Source: JBHELB01 sp041859045
GTDB lineage: Bacteria > Hydrogenedentota > Hydrogenedentia > Hydrogenedentales > SLHB01
Direction of reading: 5' to 3'
DNA length: 64,000 bases
Assembly: GCA_041859045.1 (NCBI GenBank)
Contig: JBHELB010000034.1
Span: 20,306-84,305, forward strand
This document shows, piece by piece, positions 18,337-27,896 of this stretch; position 1 is the stretch's first letter, and each line of letters starts with the position of its first letter. The notes below the pieces were generated by a model that did not search any database, was not told the origin of the DNA, and saw only the letters and a program-made list of their open reading frames with translations. The translations under genes and the position numbers were made by a program.

Positions 18337-20031
18337 ATGTTGAGCGATCTCGAAATAGCGCAGTCCGTCCCGCTCAAGCCGATCGCGGAAGTCGCGGCGG
18401 ACTTGGGACTTCTGCCCGACGAACTGTATGCCTATGGTCCGTACAAGGCCAAGGTGTCGCTCAATGTGCTCGACCGCTTGCGTGACCGGCCCAATGGCAA
18501 ATACATCGACGTCAGCGCCATCACTCCGACCCCGCTCGGCGAAGGCAAAACCGTCACGACCGTCGGGCTCGGTCTCGGCCTCAACAAACTCGGCCACAAG
18601 GCCGTCGTCTGCATTCGCCAGCCATCCATGGGCCCAACCTTCGGCGTCAAAGGCGGCGCGGCGGGCGGCGGCTATTCGCAGGTCGTCCCGATGGAGGAGT
18701 TTAACCTCCATCTCACGGGCGATATTCACGCCGTGGGCATTGCGCACAATCTTCTTGCGGCAATGGTCGACAACCATCTGCACAAGGGCAACGCGCTGGG
18801 CATCGATCCGTGGAAGATCGAATGGCGGCGCGTGGTGGACGTATCCGACCGCGTACTGCGCAACATCGTGGTCGGCCTAGGGGGCTCGGCGCACGGCGTG
18901 CCGCGCGAGTCGGGTTTCGATATTACCGTGGCCAGCGAGGTCATGGCGATTCTCGCGCTGACGACGGGGCTGCGCGACCTGCGCGAACGCATGGGCCGCA
19001 TCTTCATTGGCCCGGATACGACCGGACGCCCGGTCACCGCCGAACAACTCGGGGCGGCGGGCGCGATGACGGTGCTCATGAAAGACGCGCTCATGCCGAA
19101 CCTCATGCAGACCACCGAAAACACGCCGGTCTTCGTGCATGCCGGGCCGTTTGCGAACATCGCGCACGGCAACAGCTCGATCCTTGCGGATCAAATGGCG
19201 GTGAAGCTAGGCGATTACGTGGTGACGGAGAGCGGTTTCGGCGCGGACATGGGCATGGAAAAGTTCATGAACATCAAGTGCCGCTACAGCGGTCTGCGCC
19301 CGGACGCCGTGGTGGTCGTGGCGACGGTGCGAGCGCTCAAGATGCACAGCGGACACTTCCGCGTGGTCTCGGGCAAGCCGCTCGACCCGGCGCTGTTGCG
19401 CGAAGACCTCGACGCAATCCGTCAGGGCGCGGGCAATCTCATCAAACATATCGAGAATGTGCGTCATTTCGGCGTGGAGTGCGTTGTCGCCGTAAACCGC
19501 TTCCCGTCGGATACGCCCGCCGAACTCGAACTAATCCGCGAGATTGCGCTCGAAGCCGGGGCCTTTGACGCCGTGATCAGCGACGTGCATACGCGCGGCG
19601 GCGATGGCGGTGTAGCGTTGGCGGAAGCGGTCGAGCGCGCGGCGTCCAAGCCGAGCAAGTTCGATTTTCTTTACCCGCTCGACGCGCCGATCAAGACGAA
19701 GATCGAAACCATCGCGCGGACGATGTACGGCGCAAGCGGCGTGGATTTCCTGCCCGATGCGGAAAAGGAAATCAGTTGGCTGACCGACCACGGCTTTGCG
19801 CATCTGCCTATCTGCATGGCAAAGACCCAACTGTCGCTGTCGCACGAACCCAAACTCAAAGGGCGTCCGCTGGGTTTCCGCGTGCCCGTGCGCACAATTC
19901 GCGGCGCGCTTGGCGCGGGATTCCTGGTGGCGTTTTGCGGCGACATCATGCTCATGCCGGGTCTGCCGTCAACGCCCGGCGCAACCCAAATCGACATTGA
20001 CGCCGACGGACGCATCGTCGGCCTATTCTAA
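18337..20031 (+). CDS. fhs: Formate-tetrahydrofolate ligase
   Basis: 564 residues, the family length. Makes 10-formyl-THF from formate, THF and ATP in the cytosol. The P-loop TPLGEGKT (about residues 65-72) is intact, followed by RQPSMGPTFGVKGGAAGGGY, which contributes to the folate and ATP sites, and NIVVGLGGSAHGVPRES. The C-terminal PGLPSTPGA motif is present. It is followed 14 bases later by folD, so formate can be carried to methylene-THF by two consecutive enzymes. This could serve purine and thymidylate synthesis or acetyl-CoA pathway chemistry; no other Wood-Ljungdahl gene is present to decide. Confidence 0.97.
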   Translation: MLSDLEIAQSVPLKPIAEVAADLGLLPDELYAYGPYKAKVSLNVLDRLRDRPNGKYIDVSAITPTPLGEGKTVTTVGLGLGLNKLGHKAVVCIRQPSMGPTFGVKGGAAGGGYSQVVPMEEFNLHLTGDIHAVGIAHNLLAAMVDNHLHKGNALGIDPWKIEWRRVVDVSDRVLRNIVVGLGGSAHGVPRESGFDITVASEVMAILALTTGLRDLRERMGRIFIGPDTTGRPVTAEQLGAAGAMTVLMKDALMPNLMQTTENTPVFVHAGPFANIAHGNSSILADQMAVKLGDYVVTESGFGADMGMEKFMNIKCRYSGLRPDAVVVVATVRALKMHSGHFRVVSGKPLDPALLREDLDAIRQGAGNLIKHIENVRHFGVECVVAVNRFPSDTPAELELIREIALEAGAFDAVISDVHTRGGDGGVALAEAVERAASKPSKFDFLYPLDAPIKTKIETIARTMYGASGVDFLPDAEKEISWLTDHGFAHLPICMAKTQLSLSHEPKLKGRPLGFRVPVRTIRGALGAGFLVAFCGDIMLMPGLPSTPGATQIDIDADGRIVGLF

Positions 20032-20045
20032 CTGGAGGATTGCAG

Positions 20046-20930
20046 GTGGTGAGCACTCAAGGCGCGGTATTGATTGACGGCAAGCACACAGCGGCGTTGA
20101 TTCGGGTGGAGATCAAGGCGGACGTCGACGCGCTGCGCGCGCGCGGCATCACGCCCGGACTTGCGGTGGTGCTCGTGGGCGACAACCCCGCCAGTCAGGT
20201 CTACGTGGCGAGCAAGGAGAAGGCCTGCGCCGAGGCGGGCATCAACGCCTTCGATCACCGCTTGCCCGCGGACACCTCAGAGGCCGATCTGCTCGCGCTG
20301 ATCGCGAAGCTCAACGCCGACCCCGCGGTCCACGGCATTCTCGTGCAGTTGCCGCTGCCCAAACACATCACCGAAAATAAAATCCTCAACGCGATCGCGC
20401 CGGAGAAAGACGCCGACGGGTTCCATCCCGTCAACGTCGGCAAAATGCTCATCGGCGAGCCCGCGCCGTTGCCTTGCACGCCGCACGGGGTGCAACAGCT
20501 TCTGCTGCGCTCGGGCCACGACCCCAGCGGCAAGCACGTCGTGATTATGGGCCGGTCGAACATCGTGGGTAAACCGCTCGCGGCGATCCTCATGCAGAAG
20601 AAACCCGGCTGCAACGCGACGGTCACGATCTGCCACTCGGGAACCAAGAACCTCGAGCAGGTCACGCAGCAAGCCGATATTCTCGTCGCGGCGATCGGTA
20701 TCGCGGAGTTCGTGAAGGCGGACATGGTGCGCGACGGCGCGGTGGTCGTCGACGTGGGCATCAACCGCGTGCCCGATGAAACGGCCCCCAAAGGGTACCG
20801 CATCGTCGGCGACGTCGATTTTGACGCGGTACGTCAAAAGGCGTCCGCCATTACCCCCGTGCCGGGCGGCGTTGGGCCGATGACAATCGCCATGTTGCTG
20901 CGGAACACGGTGGACGCGGCGGCCCGCTAA
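20046..20930 (+). CDS. folD: Bifunctional methylene-THF dehydrogenase/methenyl-THF cyclohydrolase
   Basis: 294 residues from a GTG at 20046, placed seven bases after GGAGG; another GTG follows directly at 20049 and a TTG precedes at 20040 without good spacing. Catalyses the two steps between 10-formyl-THF and 5,10-methylene-THF. Motifs: VGDNPASQVYVASKEKACAE with the catalytic Tyr and Lys, GILVQLPLPKH, PCTPHGV, the NADP-binding GRSNIVGKPLA and PVPGGVGPMTIAML. It is coupled to fhs. Confidence 0.96.
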   Translation: MVSTQGAVLIDGKHTAALIRVEIKADVDALRARGITPGLAVVLVGDNPASQVYVASKEKACAEAGINAFDHRLPADTSEADLLALIAKLNADPAVHGILVQLPLPKHITENKILNAIAPEKDADGFHPVNVGKMLIGEPAPLPCTPHGVQQLLLRSGHDPSGKHVVIMGRSNIVGKPLAAILMQKKPGCNATVTICHSGTKNLEQVTQQADILVAAIGIAEFVKADMVRDGAVVVDVGINRVPDETAPKGYRIVGDVDFDAVRQKASAITPVPGGVGPMTIAMLLRNTVDAAAR

Positions 20931-20977
20931 GGGATTTCAGGAGATGGCGTAGCCGCGTCGTCCCAGCTTAACGCGCT

Positions 20978-21083
20978 CTAGAGCATTTTCACCGAGAATG
21001 CCTACGGCGCGCCCGCCAAAGCGGCGTGGTGAAAATGCTCTAATGTCGGAGGCCGTAGGTACAAAAACGAAAAACGCGCTAGA
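20978..21083. repeat. Palindromic repeat unit between folD and rrf2
   Basis: A perfect 15-bp inverted pair, TAGAGCATTTTCACC (20979-20993) and GGTGAAAATGCTCTA (21028-21042), encloses a 34-base GC-rich loop. It is followed by about 40 bases ending CGCGCTAGA. The segment 21027-21083 recurs in inverted orientation at 21551-21607 on the other side of rrf2, and 20983-21012 recurs exactly at 52261-52290. The CTAG at the right end supplies the TAG stop codon of rrf2. Probably a small dispersed element acting as a bidirectional transcript end between convergent folD and rrf2. Confidence 0.8.
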
Positions 21084-21492
21084 TGTGGTACATCGTCGTG
21101 TGGGAGGCGCGGTCCAGAATGGAGCGCACCGTGATATCCGACAGCGCCCGTTCCACCTGAGACGCCACTTCGCGCCACGTCGGTTCGAGATCGCTGCCCG
21201 CGGCGTCTTCCACGGGCAACGGATAAAGAATGGGGCCATCGATCGCGCGCACAATATCGGCCAGCGTGATATCGTCCGCCGGACGTGCCAGCAGGTAGCC
21301 GCCCTGCGCCCCGCGCACGCTGCGCACCAAGCCAACGCGCTTGAGCTGCAACAGGATATGCACCAAATATTTCTCGGGAATCCGCCGGCGCTCCGCGATG
21401 CTTACCGCGGTTACGGGATCATCGGAATTTTCGTGTTTGGCCAACTCGACCATCGCACGGCAGGCGTATTCACAGCGGGACGAAATATTCAT
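21079..21492 (-). CDS. Rrf2-family transcriptional regulator
   Basis: 137 residues. N-terminal winged helix with the family opening MNISSRCEYACRAMVELA and the wing QLKRVGLVRSVRGAQGGYLLAR. The three clustered cysteines that bind an Fe-S cluster in IscR and NsrR (around residues 90-110) are absent, the only cysteines being near the N-terminus, so it probably senses something other than through an Fe-S cluster, like CymR-type members. It is flanked on both sides by inverted copies of one repeat, and its stop codon lies inside the left copy. The neighbours folD and emrAB give no firm target. Confidence 0.9.
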   Translation of the reverse strand: MNISSRCEYACRAMVELAKHENSDDPVTAVSIAERRRIPEKYLVHILLQLKRVGLVRSVRGAQGGYLLARPADDITLADIVRAIDGPILYPLPVEDAAGSDLEPTWREVASQVERALSDITVRSILDRASHTTMYHI

Positions 21493-21550
21493 CGGAGCGA
21501 ATCCTTAGTTTGAGAGTATTATTTCGAACGATAGCGCCGTGTGTCAACTT

Positions 21551-21610
21551 CTCTAGGGCGTTTTACGATTTTGTACCTACGATCTCCGAGATTAGAGCAT
21601 TCTTACCCCG
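21551..21610. repeat. Inverted second copy of the palindromic repeat, upstream of rrf2
   Basis: On the minus strand 21607-21551 aligns with 21027-21083 over 57 bases with about nine mismatches, including the shared blocks AATGCTCTAAT, GTAGGTACAAAA and CCTAGA. Related sequence (GCGGCGT) continues to about 21625, close to the emrB stop at 21637. It is thus a partial and more diverged copy lying between emrB and rrf2. Confidence 0.75.
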
Positions 21611-21636
21611 TGCGTAAACGCCGCAATGCGAGAGAT

Positions 21637-23217
21637 TCAGTGTTTCGGGGGGCGGCGCATAAAAAAGGCCAGGGGCAGGCATAGCAGCGTGACGAGCGCG
21701 AGTACTTGAAACACATCGACGAGCGCAAGCATGCGGGCCTCCCCGCCAACCGTCCGGTACAGCAACGCCAGCGCCTGCTCGTGCGCGGCGACAGGGTCTC
21801 CGGATTGACCAAAGAAGACGCGGCTCGTCTCCGCCAGGAAACGGTTCGTGGCGGGGTCAACGGCCGTGGTGTGGGTGGTGAGGACGGTCTGGTGTACTTG
21901 TGCGCGGCGGCTGAGCAGACTAATGGCATAGGCGATGCCGATACTGCCGCCAATATTTCGGGCGAGATTCATGAGGCTCGATGCCCCATCACGGTGTTCG
22001 CGGGCGATGTAGGCATAGGCGATGGTGTTGACCGGAACGAAAATAAAAGCCATGCCGAAACTCTGCACGAGGCGCGCTTCGACGATGGTGGAGAAATCGA
22101 CCTGCCGGTAAAACTGCGACATCATCAGCATGGCGCCGGTGATGATTGCGGTGCCGATGACGATCATAATCCGAACGTCCACGCGCGACACGAGCATTCC
22201 GATCATCGGCATCATCACCAAAATGAGAATGCCGCCCGGCGACAGCGCAAGCCCGCTCAAAAGCGACGTATAGCCGATCAGCGTCTGCATGAACAGCGGC
22301 AGTAACACTGTGCTGCCGTAGAGACCAAAGCCAAAAAAACCCATGAGCAGAGTCGAAAACGCAAGGTTGCGGTCCTTAAGCAGGTGCAGGTTGACAGCGG
22401 GATCTTTGTGATACCACTCCCAAAAGACGACGGTGATCAGCGAGGCCATCATGACCACGCCGAGCGTCATGATAAGCCGCGATTCGAACCAATCATGCCG
22501 CTCGCCGAGATCGAGCATGAGCTGCAGCGCACCGAGTCCAACGGCTAGAAGCCCTAGCCCAGCATAGTCGAAGCGAAAGCGGTTCACCCCGCGGCGGCGC
22601 ACGAAATACGGCGGGTCGGTGATAAGGCGCGGGACCAAAACCAGCGACAGGATGCCCACGGGGATATTGATCAAGAAAACCCAGCGCCAGCTCATGTTGT
22701 CCGTGAGCCAGCCGCCCAGGGTGGGCCCGATGATGGGCGCGGCGACCACCGTCATGCCAAACAGTGCCATCCCCATGCCGCGTTGGCGCGGCGGAAACGT
22801 GTCGATCAGGATGGCTTGCGTGGTTGGCTGAAGCCCCCCGCCGCCGATGCCCTGTAACAGCCGGAAGAACACCAAACACGGCAGATTCGGCGCGAGCCCG
22901 CACAACGCCGAGCTGCCCGTGAACAACACCATGCACAGCAGATAGAAATTACGGCGGCCAATCAGCGAAGCGAAGTATGCGCTGAGCGGCAGAATGATTG
23001 CGTTGGAAACCAGGTACGCCGTGAGCACCCACGTGCTATCGTTCACGTCCGCGCCCAACGTTCCCGCAACGTGCGGCAGCGCCACGTTCACGATGGTGGT
23101 GTCGAGCACCTCCATAAACGTGCCAAGAGTCGCCACGATAGCGGTCGCCCAGGGATTGTGCGTCGAATGGTAATCGGCGTGCGACGCGGTCCCGGCGGCT
23201 GCGGCCGGTGGGGTCAT
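21637..23217 (-). CDS. emrB: EmrB/QacA-type MFS drug efflux transporter (DHA2, 14 helices)
   Basis: 526 residues with the DHA2 layout of about 14 membrane helices. Motif C GPTLGGWLTD and the motif A-like LIGRRNFY are visible, as is the family opening TLGTFMEVLDTTIVNVALP. A proton-driven exporter working with the periplasmic adaptor encoded just upstream; the genes overlap as ATGA. No TolC-type outer membrane gene is linked. Substrate cannot be told from sequence. Confidence 0.94.
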   Translation of the reverse strand: MTPPAAAAGTASHADYHSTHNPWATAIVATLGTFMEVLDTTIVNVALPHVAGTLGADVNDSTWVLTAYLVSNAIILPLSAYFASLIGRRNFYLLCMVLFTGSSALCGLAPNLPCLVFFRLLQGIGGGGLQPTTQAILIDTFPPRQRGMGMALFGMTVVAAPIIGPTLGGWLTDNMSWRWVFLINIPVGILSLVLVPRLITDPPYFVRRRGVNRFRFDYAGLGLLAVGLGALQLMLDLGERHDWFESRLIMTLGVVMMASLITVVFWEWYHKDPAVNLHLLKDRNLAFSTLLMGFFGFGLYGSTVLLPLFMQTLIGYTSLLSGLALSPGGILILVMMPMIGMLVSRVDVRIMIVIGTAIITGAMLMMSQFYRQVDFSTIVEARLVQSFGMAFIFVPVNTIAYAYIAREHRDGASSLMNLARNIGGSIGIAYAISLLSRRAQVHQTVLTTHTTAVDPATNRFLAETSRVFFGQSGDPVAAHEQALALLYRTVGGEARMLALVDVFQVLALVTLLCLPLAFFMRRPPKH

Positions 23218-24380
23218 CGCACGCGCACCGTGGGAACGGCAGACATGCCGGGGCCCAGCACGACGCCCTCGGGCGGCGCGTCGTCCAGCAAGATCTTCAC
23301 GGGCACGCGCTGAACAATTTTCACGAAGTTGCCGGTGGCATTCTCGGGCGGAAGGATGCTGAACCGGCTGCCGCTGCCCAACTGAATGCTGTCCACATGC
23401 CCGTGCAACACGAGATCAGGATAGGCGTCGACCGTGATTGTCGCTTTCTGTCCAGGTCGGAGGTAGTTCAACTGCGTTTCCTTGAAATTCGCCACGACCC
23501 ACGGCCGTGGTTCCACCAAGGAAAATAGGGCCTGCCCCGGCTGAACAAATTCGCCCGCGTCGATGTTCTTCTTGGTCACTTTGCCGGTCATGGGTGCGGA
23601 AATTCTGGTGTAAGAGAGATCGAGGTCCGCGCTGCGCAGTGCTGCTTCCGCCTGGGCAAGCTCCGCCGCGCGCTGAGCAACCTCCGATTCGTCCACCGCG
23701 ATCTGCTGCGGGGCGGTCTGGGCCTGGGCGAGCAGCGCTTGTGCGCTGGCCACCTGCGCCTCGGCGGTGGCGGCCTGCTTGTGCGCTTCAATCACCCGCG
23801 CCGCCGCGACCCGCGCCGCAGCCTCGGCCAAATCGCGCTGTTGCACCGAAACGGCCTGATTCTCGAGGTGGCGGTAGCGCTCGAAGTCCTTCTGCGCCCG
23901 GGCCGATTCCGCTTCCGCGGCGGTGACGGCGGCTTGCGCCTGCTCCGCCGCCGCCTGTGCGGCGCGCACCGCGGCCTCCGCCTGACGCAACCCCGCATCC
24001 GTCGTGGCCTTGGCCAGTTCCTCTTTCAACTGCGCCGTCGTCACTCGGCTTCGCGCCACTTCCACCGCCGCCGCCTGCATCGCCTGCTTTGCGGCATACG
24101 GTGCAGGGTCGATCTCGACCAGCGCATCACCCGCGTTGACCAACGTGTTTTCGGAAACCGTGACCTTGAGCACACGGCCGCCTACTTGCGGCGCCATCTG
24201 AACGATGGTGCTTTCGATTGCCGCGTCATCCGTGCTTTCATGCAGCCGCTCGTGCAGCCAATACCGCACCCCATATCCCACCACGGCCACGGCCAGGATA
24301 AGTCCGACCAGAGGTAGAGCTTTTGAAGGGCGGCGGCCATTGGCCGGAACGGGTGTCCGGGGGGAAGACTCGGTACTCAA
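23214..24380 (-). CDS. emrA: EmrA/HlyD-type membrane fusion protein
   Basis: 388 residues from a TTG start with AAAGGAG seven bases upstream. One N-terminal membrane helix (about 23-42), then the lipoyl-like half QVGGRVLKVTVSENTLVNAGDAL, a long Ala/Gln-rich coiled-coil hairpin (about 95-245), the second lipoyl half near TRISAPMTGKVTKKNIDAGEFV and a beta-barrel end. It bridges EmrB to an outer membrane channel. A short CAACA/TGTTG inverted repeat upstream (about 24405-24416) could bind a regulator. Confidence 0.93.
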   Translation of the reverse strand: MSTESSPRTPVPANGRRPSKALPLVGLILAVAVVGYGVRYWLHERLHESTDDAAIESTIVQMAPQVGGRVLKVTVSENTLVNAGDALVEIDPAPYAAKQAMQAAAVEVARSRVTTAQLKEELAKATTDAGLRQAEAAVRAAQAAAEQAQAAVTAAEAESARAQKDFERYRHLENQAVSVQQRDLAEAAARVAAARVIEAHKQAATAEAQVASAQALLAQAQTAPQQIAVDESEVAQRAAELAQAEAALRSADLDLSYTRISAPMTGKVTKKNIDAGEFVQPGQALFSLVEPRPWVVANFKETQLNYLRPGQKATITVDAYPDLVLHGHVDSIQLGSGSRFSILPPENATGNFVKIVQRVPVKILLDDAPPEGVVLGPGMSAVPTVRVR

Positions 24381-24714
24381 CGTCTAGCTCCTTTACTGCC
24401 CAGGCAACAGGTGTTGTCACTCCTCCGGCTATGCGCAGGGAGGAATGGGCAAGTCTCGCACAGAGAATACGCCAGCGCAACCCGAGGCTGCCGAGAAAAT
24501 CGTTTGCCAGCTATGGCGCGGAAGCCCGAGAAGCAAAGCCACAAAACATTCTTCTAAATTCGATAAAATGCAGTGGCAACAGCGAGATTTCCAAGGTAAA
24601 CCCCGCCCTATCGTGGTATACTCCCCACTGGGGGACTGGCCCCACGAGACTTCCTCCTGAAGGTGCAGCGCAGGAGGCCGCTGGAGAAGCGTTGCCACGC
24701 TGAAGTGGAGATCT
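24381..24714. other. Divergent promoter region between emrA and the sensor kinase
   Basis: About 330 bases without a supported gene. On the plus strand TATACT at 24617-24622 is a good -10 for the kinase operon, but no good -35 lies at the right distance, which would fit activator-dependent control. An inverted CAACA-GG-TGTTG lies near the emrA start. Confidence 0.45.
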
Positions 24715-26694
24715 ATGCACGGACCGGTACGAGACGAGATGTCCATACGCGCCGATGCACTGGCGTTCGCCGGCATTGGCTTGTGCTCCTATCGTTTTGA
24801 CGGGACGATTCTGAGCATCGACCCCGTAGTGTTGCAGTTGTTTGAACTCGAGGACAGCTTCCCGAATCCCGAGGAGGCCGCAGGCCGGAATATCTCCGAG
24901 CTTATTGTGCACACCGCCCCCGGGGGCCTGCTGCGCTCCCGATTGCGCGAGTGCGGCGAGGTGCGCGGCTTTGAATATCCCTTTCGAACGATCAAGGGAA
25001 ACGACAAGTGGATGTTGCGCGATGCCTACCTGGTGCAGGACCCCGAGACGGGGGAAGAAGTGATTCAGGCGGTGGTGCAAGACATCACCGCGCGCAAACA
25101 CGCCGAGGCCGCGCTGCGAACGGCGAAATTGTTCTTGGAAGGCGTCCGCGACGCGGTGTTGCTGGTGGATCCGGACACGGGCATTACGCTGGACGCCAAT
25201 GCGCGCATGCTCGAAGTGCTGGGGTACCGCCGCGAGGAGTTTGTGGGTTACCGGCTCACGGATCTCTGCGTGGATGCCACAGGGCATACGCCTGCCGACC
25301 TGGAGGAACGCCTAGCGGACCCCTCGCCGCAACGCCTGGAGTGGCGATTGCGTTCGCGAAATCAAGGCACCCTCTGGGTGGAGATCGCCCTGTCGCGTGT
25401 CGAGGCCGAGGAGGGGCAGCGCTACGTGTTGGCGAGTATCCGCGACATCGAGTCGCGCAAAGCGTTCGAGCGCGAACTGCTGCGCATTCGCGAGGCGCTG
25501 GACGACTGCGGCGCGGCGGTGGTGATGGTGGATACCCGCGTGCGCGGCACTTACATCAACGCCGCGTTCGGGCTAATGTTTGGCTTCACGCGCGACGCCG
25601 CGCCGGAGGTGCATCTGCCCAAAGTCTTCGCGGACAGCGAGCAGGCCGAGAGTGTGCTCGAATCGATCTTAATGGGCGGCTCGTACGAGGGCGAAGCGCT
25701 GCTGGTGAACAAAGACGGACAACCGTTTCCCGCGGCGCTGCGCGGCGCGCCAATCCTCGACGACATGTTCGACTTATGCGGCATCATTTTTGTCATTACC
25801 GACATCACGAATATGAAGCAGATGGAGGCGCAGCTTATTCAGTCGCAGAACCTGCGCTCGATCGGCCAACTCGCGGCGGGCGTCGCCCACGAAATCAACA
25901 CGCCAATGCAATACGTGGGCGACAACACGCGCTTCCTAAACGAGGGGTTCGAGTCCTTGCTCGCGGCGTTACAGGCCAGCCAGGCGCTGCTCCAGGCAAT
26001 GGGACGCGATGAAGATATCGCCGCGCTGACCGCGCGGGCCAAAGCGGCCATGAACAAGGCCGACGTCGACTATCTGGCGGAGGAGATCCCGGCCGCGATC
26101 ACGCAGTCGCTCGAAGGCATTGGCCACGTATCGGAGATCGTGCGCGCGATGCGGCAGTTCACCCATCCCGGCACCGGCGAGAAAAAGCAGATCGACATTA
26201 ATCAGGCCATTGAAAACACCATCACCGTCGCACGAAACGAATGGAAATATGTCGCCGACGTCAAGACCGAGTTCGCGCACGATCTTCCGCTCGTGCCTTG
26301 TCTGCCCGGCGACCTCAATCAAGTCATGCTGAATCTCATCGTCAACGCCGCGCACGCGATCGGCGATGTCGTGGGAGACGGCTCAAAAGGAAAAGGACTC
26401 ATCACCATCTCCACGAAGCGCGAAGGCGCGCACGCGGTCATTCGTGTGACCGACACCGGCACGGGCATTCCTGAAGAAATCCGCGGACAAGTGTTTGCGC
26501 CGTTCTTTACGACCAAAGACGTGGGGAAGGGAACCGGTCAAGGACTTGCCATCTCGCATAGCGTGGTGGTAGAAAAACATGGCGGTGCGTTGACATTCGA
26601 AACCGAAAATGGACGCGGCACCACGTTCATTATTCGACTCCCCCTGGAGGATCGAGAGATACCCGCCGCATTATCATCTGGGGACCATGCCTAA
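24715..26694 (+). CDS. PAS-domain sensor histidine kinase, soluble
   Basis: 659 residues. Three PAS-type domains occupy about 12-128, 130-250 and 255-372, each ending with a PAC-like stretch such as VVQDITARKHAE. The phosphoacceptor is His392 in GVAHEINTPMQYV. The ATPase part has an N box NLIVNAAHAIGD, G1 DTGTGIPEE, FAPFFTTKDVGKGTGQGLAIS and a G2 region. No membrane helix is predicted, so it senses something in the cytosol. It shares the TAATG stop/start with the next gene. The H-box and insert resemble kinases linked to two-receiver operons. Confidence 0.93.
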   Translation: MHGPVRDEMSIRADALAFAGIGLCSYRFDGTILSIDPVVLQLFELEDSFPNPEEAAGRNISELIVHTAPGGLLRSRLRECGEVRGFEYPFRTIKGNDKWMLRDAYLVQDPETGEEVIQAVVQDITARKHAEAALRTAKLFLEGVRDAVLLVDPDTGITLDANARMLEVLGYRREEFVGYRLTDLCVDATGHTPADLEERLADPSPQRLEWRLRSRNQGTLWVEIALSRVEAEEGQRYVLASIRDIESRKAFERELLRIREALDDCGAAVVMVDTRVRGTYINAAFGLMFGFTRDAAPEVHLPKVFADSEQAESVLESILMGGSYEGEALLVNKDGQPFPAALRGAPILDDMFDLCGIIFVITDITNMKQMEAQLIQSQNLRSIGQLAAGVAHEINTPMQYVGDNTRFLNEGFESLLAALQASQALLQAMGRDEDIAALTARAKAAMNKADVDYLAEEIPAAITQSLEGIGHVSEIVRAMRQFTHPGTGEKKQIDINQAIENTITVARNEWKYVADVKTEFAHDLPLVPCLPGDLNQVMLNLIVNAAHAIGDVVGDGSKGKGLITISTKREGAHAVIRVTDTGTGIPEEIRGQVFAPFFTTKDVGKGTGQGLAISHSVVVEKHGGALTFETENGRGTTFIIRLPLEDREIPAALSSGDHA

Positions 26695-27896
26695 TGCGTA
26701 TTCTTTTTGTGGACGATGAACCCAATATTCTCCACGGCCTGCGCCGCATGTTGCACCCCATGCGCGACACATGGGAACTGACCTTCGCCGACGGCGGCGA
26801 ACAAGCCCTCGCCGCAATGGAAAACGCTCCCTTCGATATCGTCGTCTCGGACTTGCGCATGCCGGGCATGGATGGCGTTCGCCTACTCGAGGAAATCCGC
26901 CGCCGATCGCCCCAAACCGTGCGCATCGCTCTCTCGGGTTACGCCGATCGCGAAGCCACGCTGCGCGCCGCCACAAACATCCACCAGTTTCTGACCAAAC
27001 CTTGCTCCGCCGAGCACCTCATCGCCACGCTCGAACGCGCCTGCACGCTCAGTTCGCTGCTGTCCGAGTCGAAGCTGCGCGCGCTCGTCGCCCAAATGAC
27101 CTCTCTGCCTTCACTGCAAAACCTAGTCGACGACGTCGTCGAGCGACTGTCGCATCCCGACACGTCGCTCGCGGAAGTCGCCGAACTGATCGGACGAGAC
27201 GCAGGCCTGAGCGGGCGCGTGCTGCATCTGGTCAATTCCTCGTTCTTCGGCGTGCGGCATGTGGTGGCCAGCCCATTGCACGCCACCGTCTTGTTGGGAC
27301 TCAACGCGATCAAGACCCTCGTGCTTTCGGTGCGCCTCTTCCAGCAATTCGAGAACGGCCCGCTCGGCGGCATTTCACTCACGGATACCTGGGAACACAG
27401 CGTTCATGTGGCGCGCGCCGCCAAAGCGATTGCGCTCTATCAGGAATGTTCCGAGGATTTGTGCGAAAAGACTTTCCTGGCCGGACTGCTGCACGACGTG
27501 GGCAAGCTCATTCTCGCCTCGAATCTTCCCGAAAGCTATGCGGCAATTGTGAAGGAAGCGCACGGCGATTTTGATGCATTGCTTGCCGCCGAACGGAGCA
27601 ATTTGGGCGCGACGCACGGCGAAGTCGGCGCGTATCTCCTCGGCCTCTGGGGATTCGCGGAAGACATTGTCGAGGCGATCGCGTTGCACCACGAACCCGT
27701 CTTGAGCAAATCCTCTGAACTCGCGCCCCTGGCGGCGGTACATGTCGCCAACAGCGTCATCAACTCCTTGAACGCCGGAGAGGACCCCGCCCAACGGATC
27801 AGCGTCGCGTTTCTCGAGCGCTTCCAATTGGGCGACCGCGTCACCGAATGGATTCGTCTTGTGGAACAGTCCGAGACGGAGGAGCCGACCCCATGA
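26694..27896 (+). CDS. Response regulator with HDOD output domain
   Basis: 400 residues. A receiver domain (1-120) with acidic pair D9-E10-type opening FVDDEPN, phosphoacceptor Asp53 in VVSDLRMPGMDG and the LTKPC loop lysine. An HDOD domain spans about 135-335 (SLPSLQNLVDDVVE, VLHLVNSSFFG, HDVGKL). HDOD domains lack cyclic-di-GMP hydrolysis and act as signalling scaffolds in motility, DNA repair or stress. Translationally coupled to the kinase by TAATG and to the next regulator by ATGA, so it is one phosphotransfer unit. Confidence 0.92.
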   Translation: MRILFVDDEPNILHGLRRMLHPMRDTWELTFADGGEQALAAMENAPFDIVVSDLRMPGMDGVRLLEEIRRRSPQTVRIALSGYADREATLRAATNIHQFLTKPCSAEHLIATLERACTLSSLLSESKLRALVAQMTSLPSLQNLVDDVVERLSHPDTSLAEVAELIGRDAGLSGRVLHLVNSSFFGVRHVVASPLHATVLLGLNAIKTLVLSVRLFQQFENGPLGGISLTDTWEHSVHVARAAKAIALYQECSEDLCEKTFLAGLLHDVGKLILASNLPESYAAIVKEAHGDFDALLAAERSNLGATHGEVGAYLLGLWGFAEDIVEAIALHHEPVLSKSSELAPLAAVHVANSVINSLNAGEDPAQRISVAFLERFQLGDRVTEWIRLVEQSETEEPTP

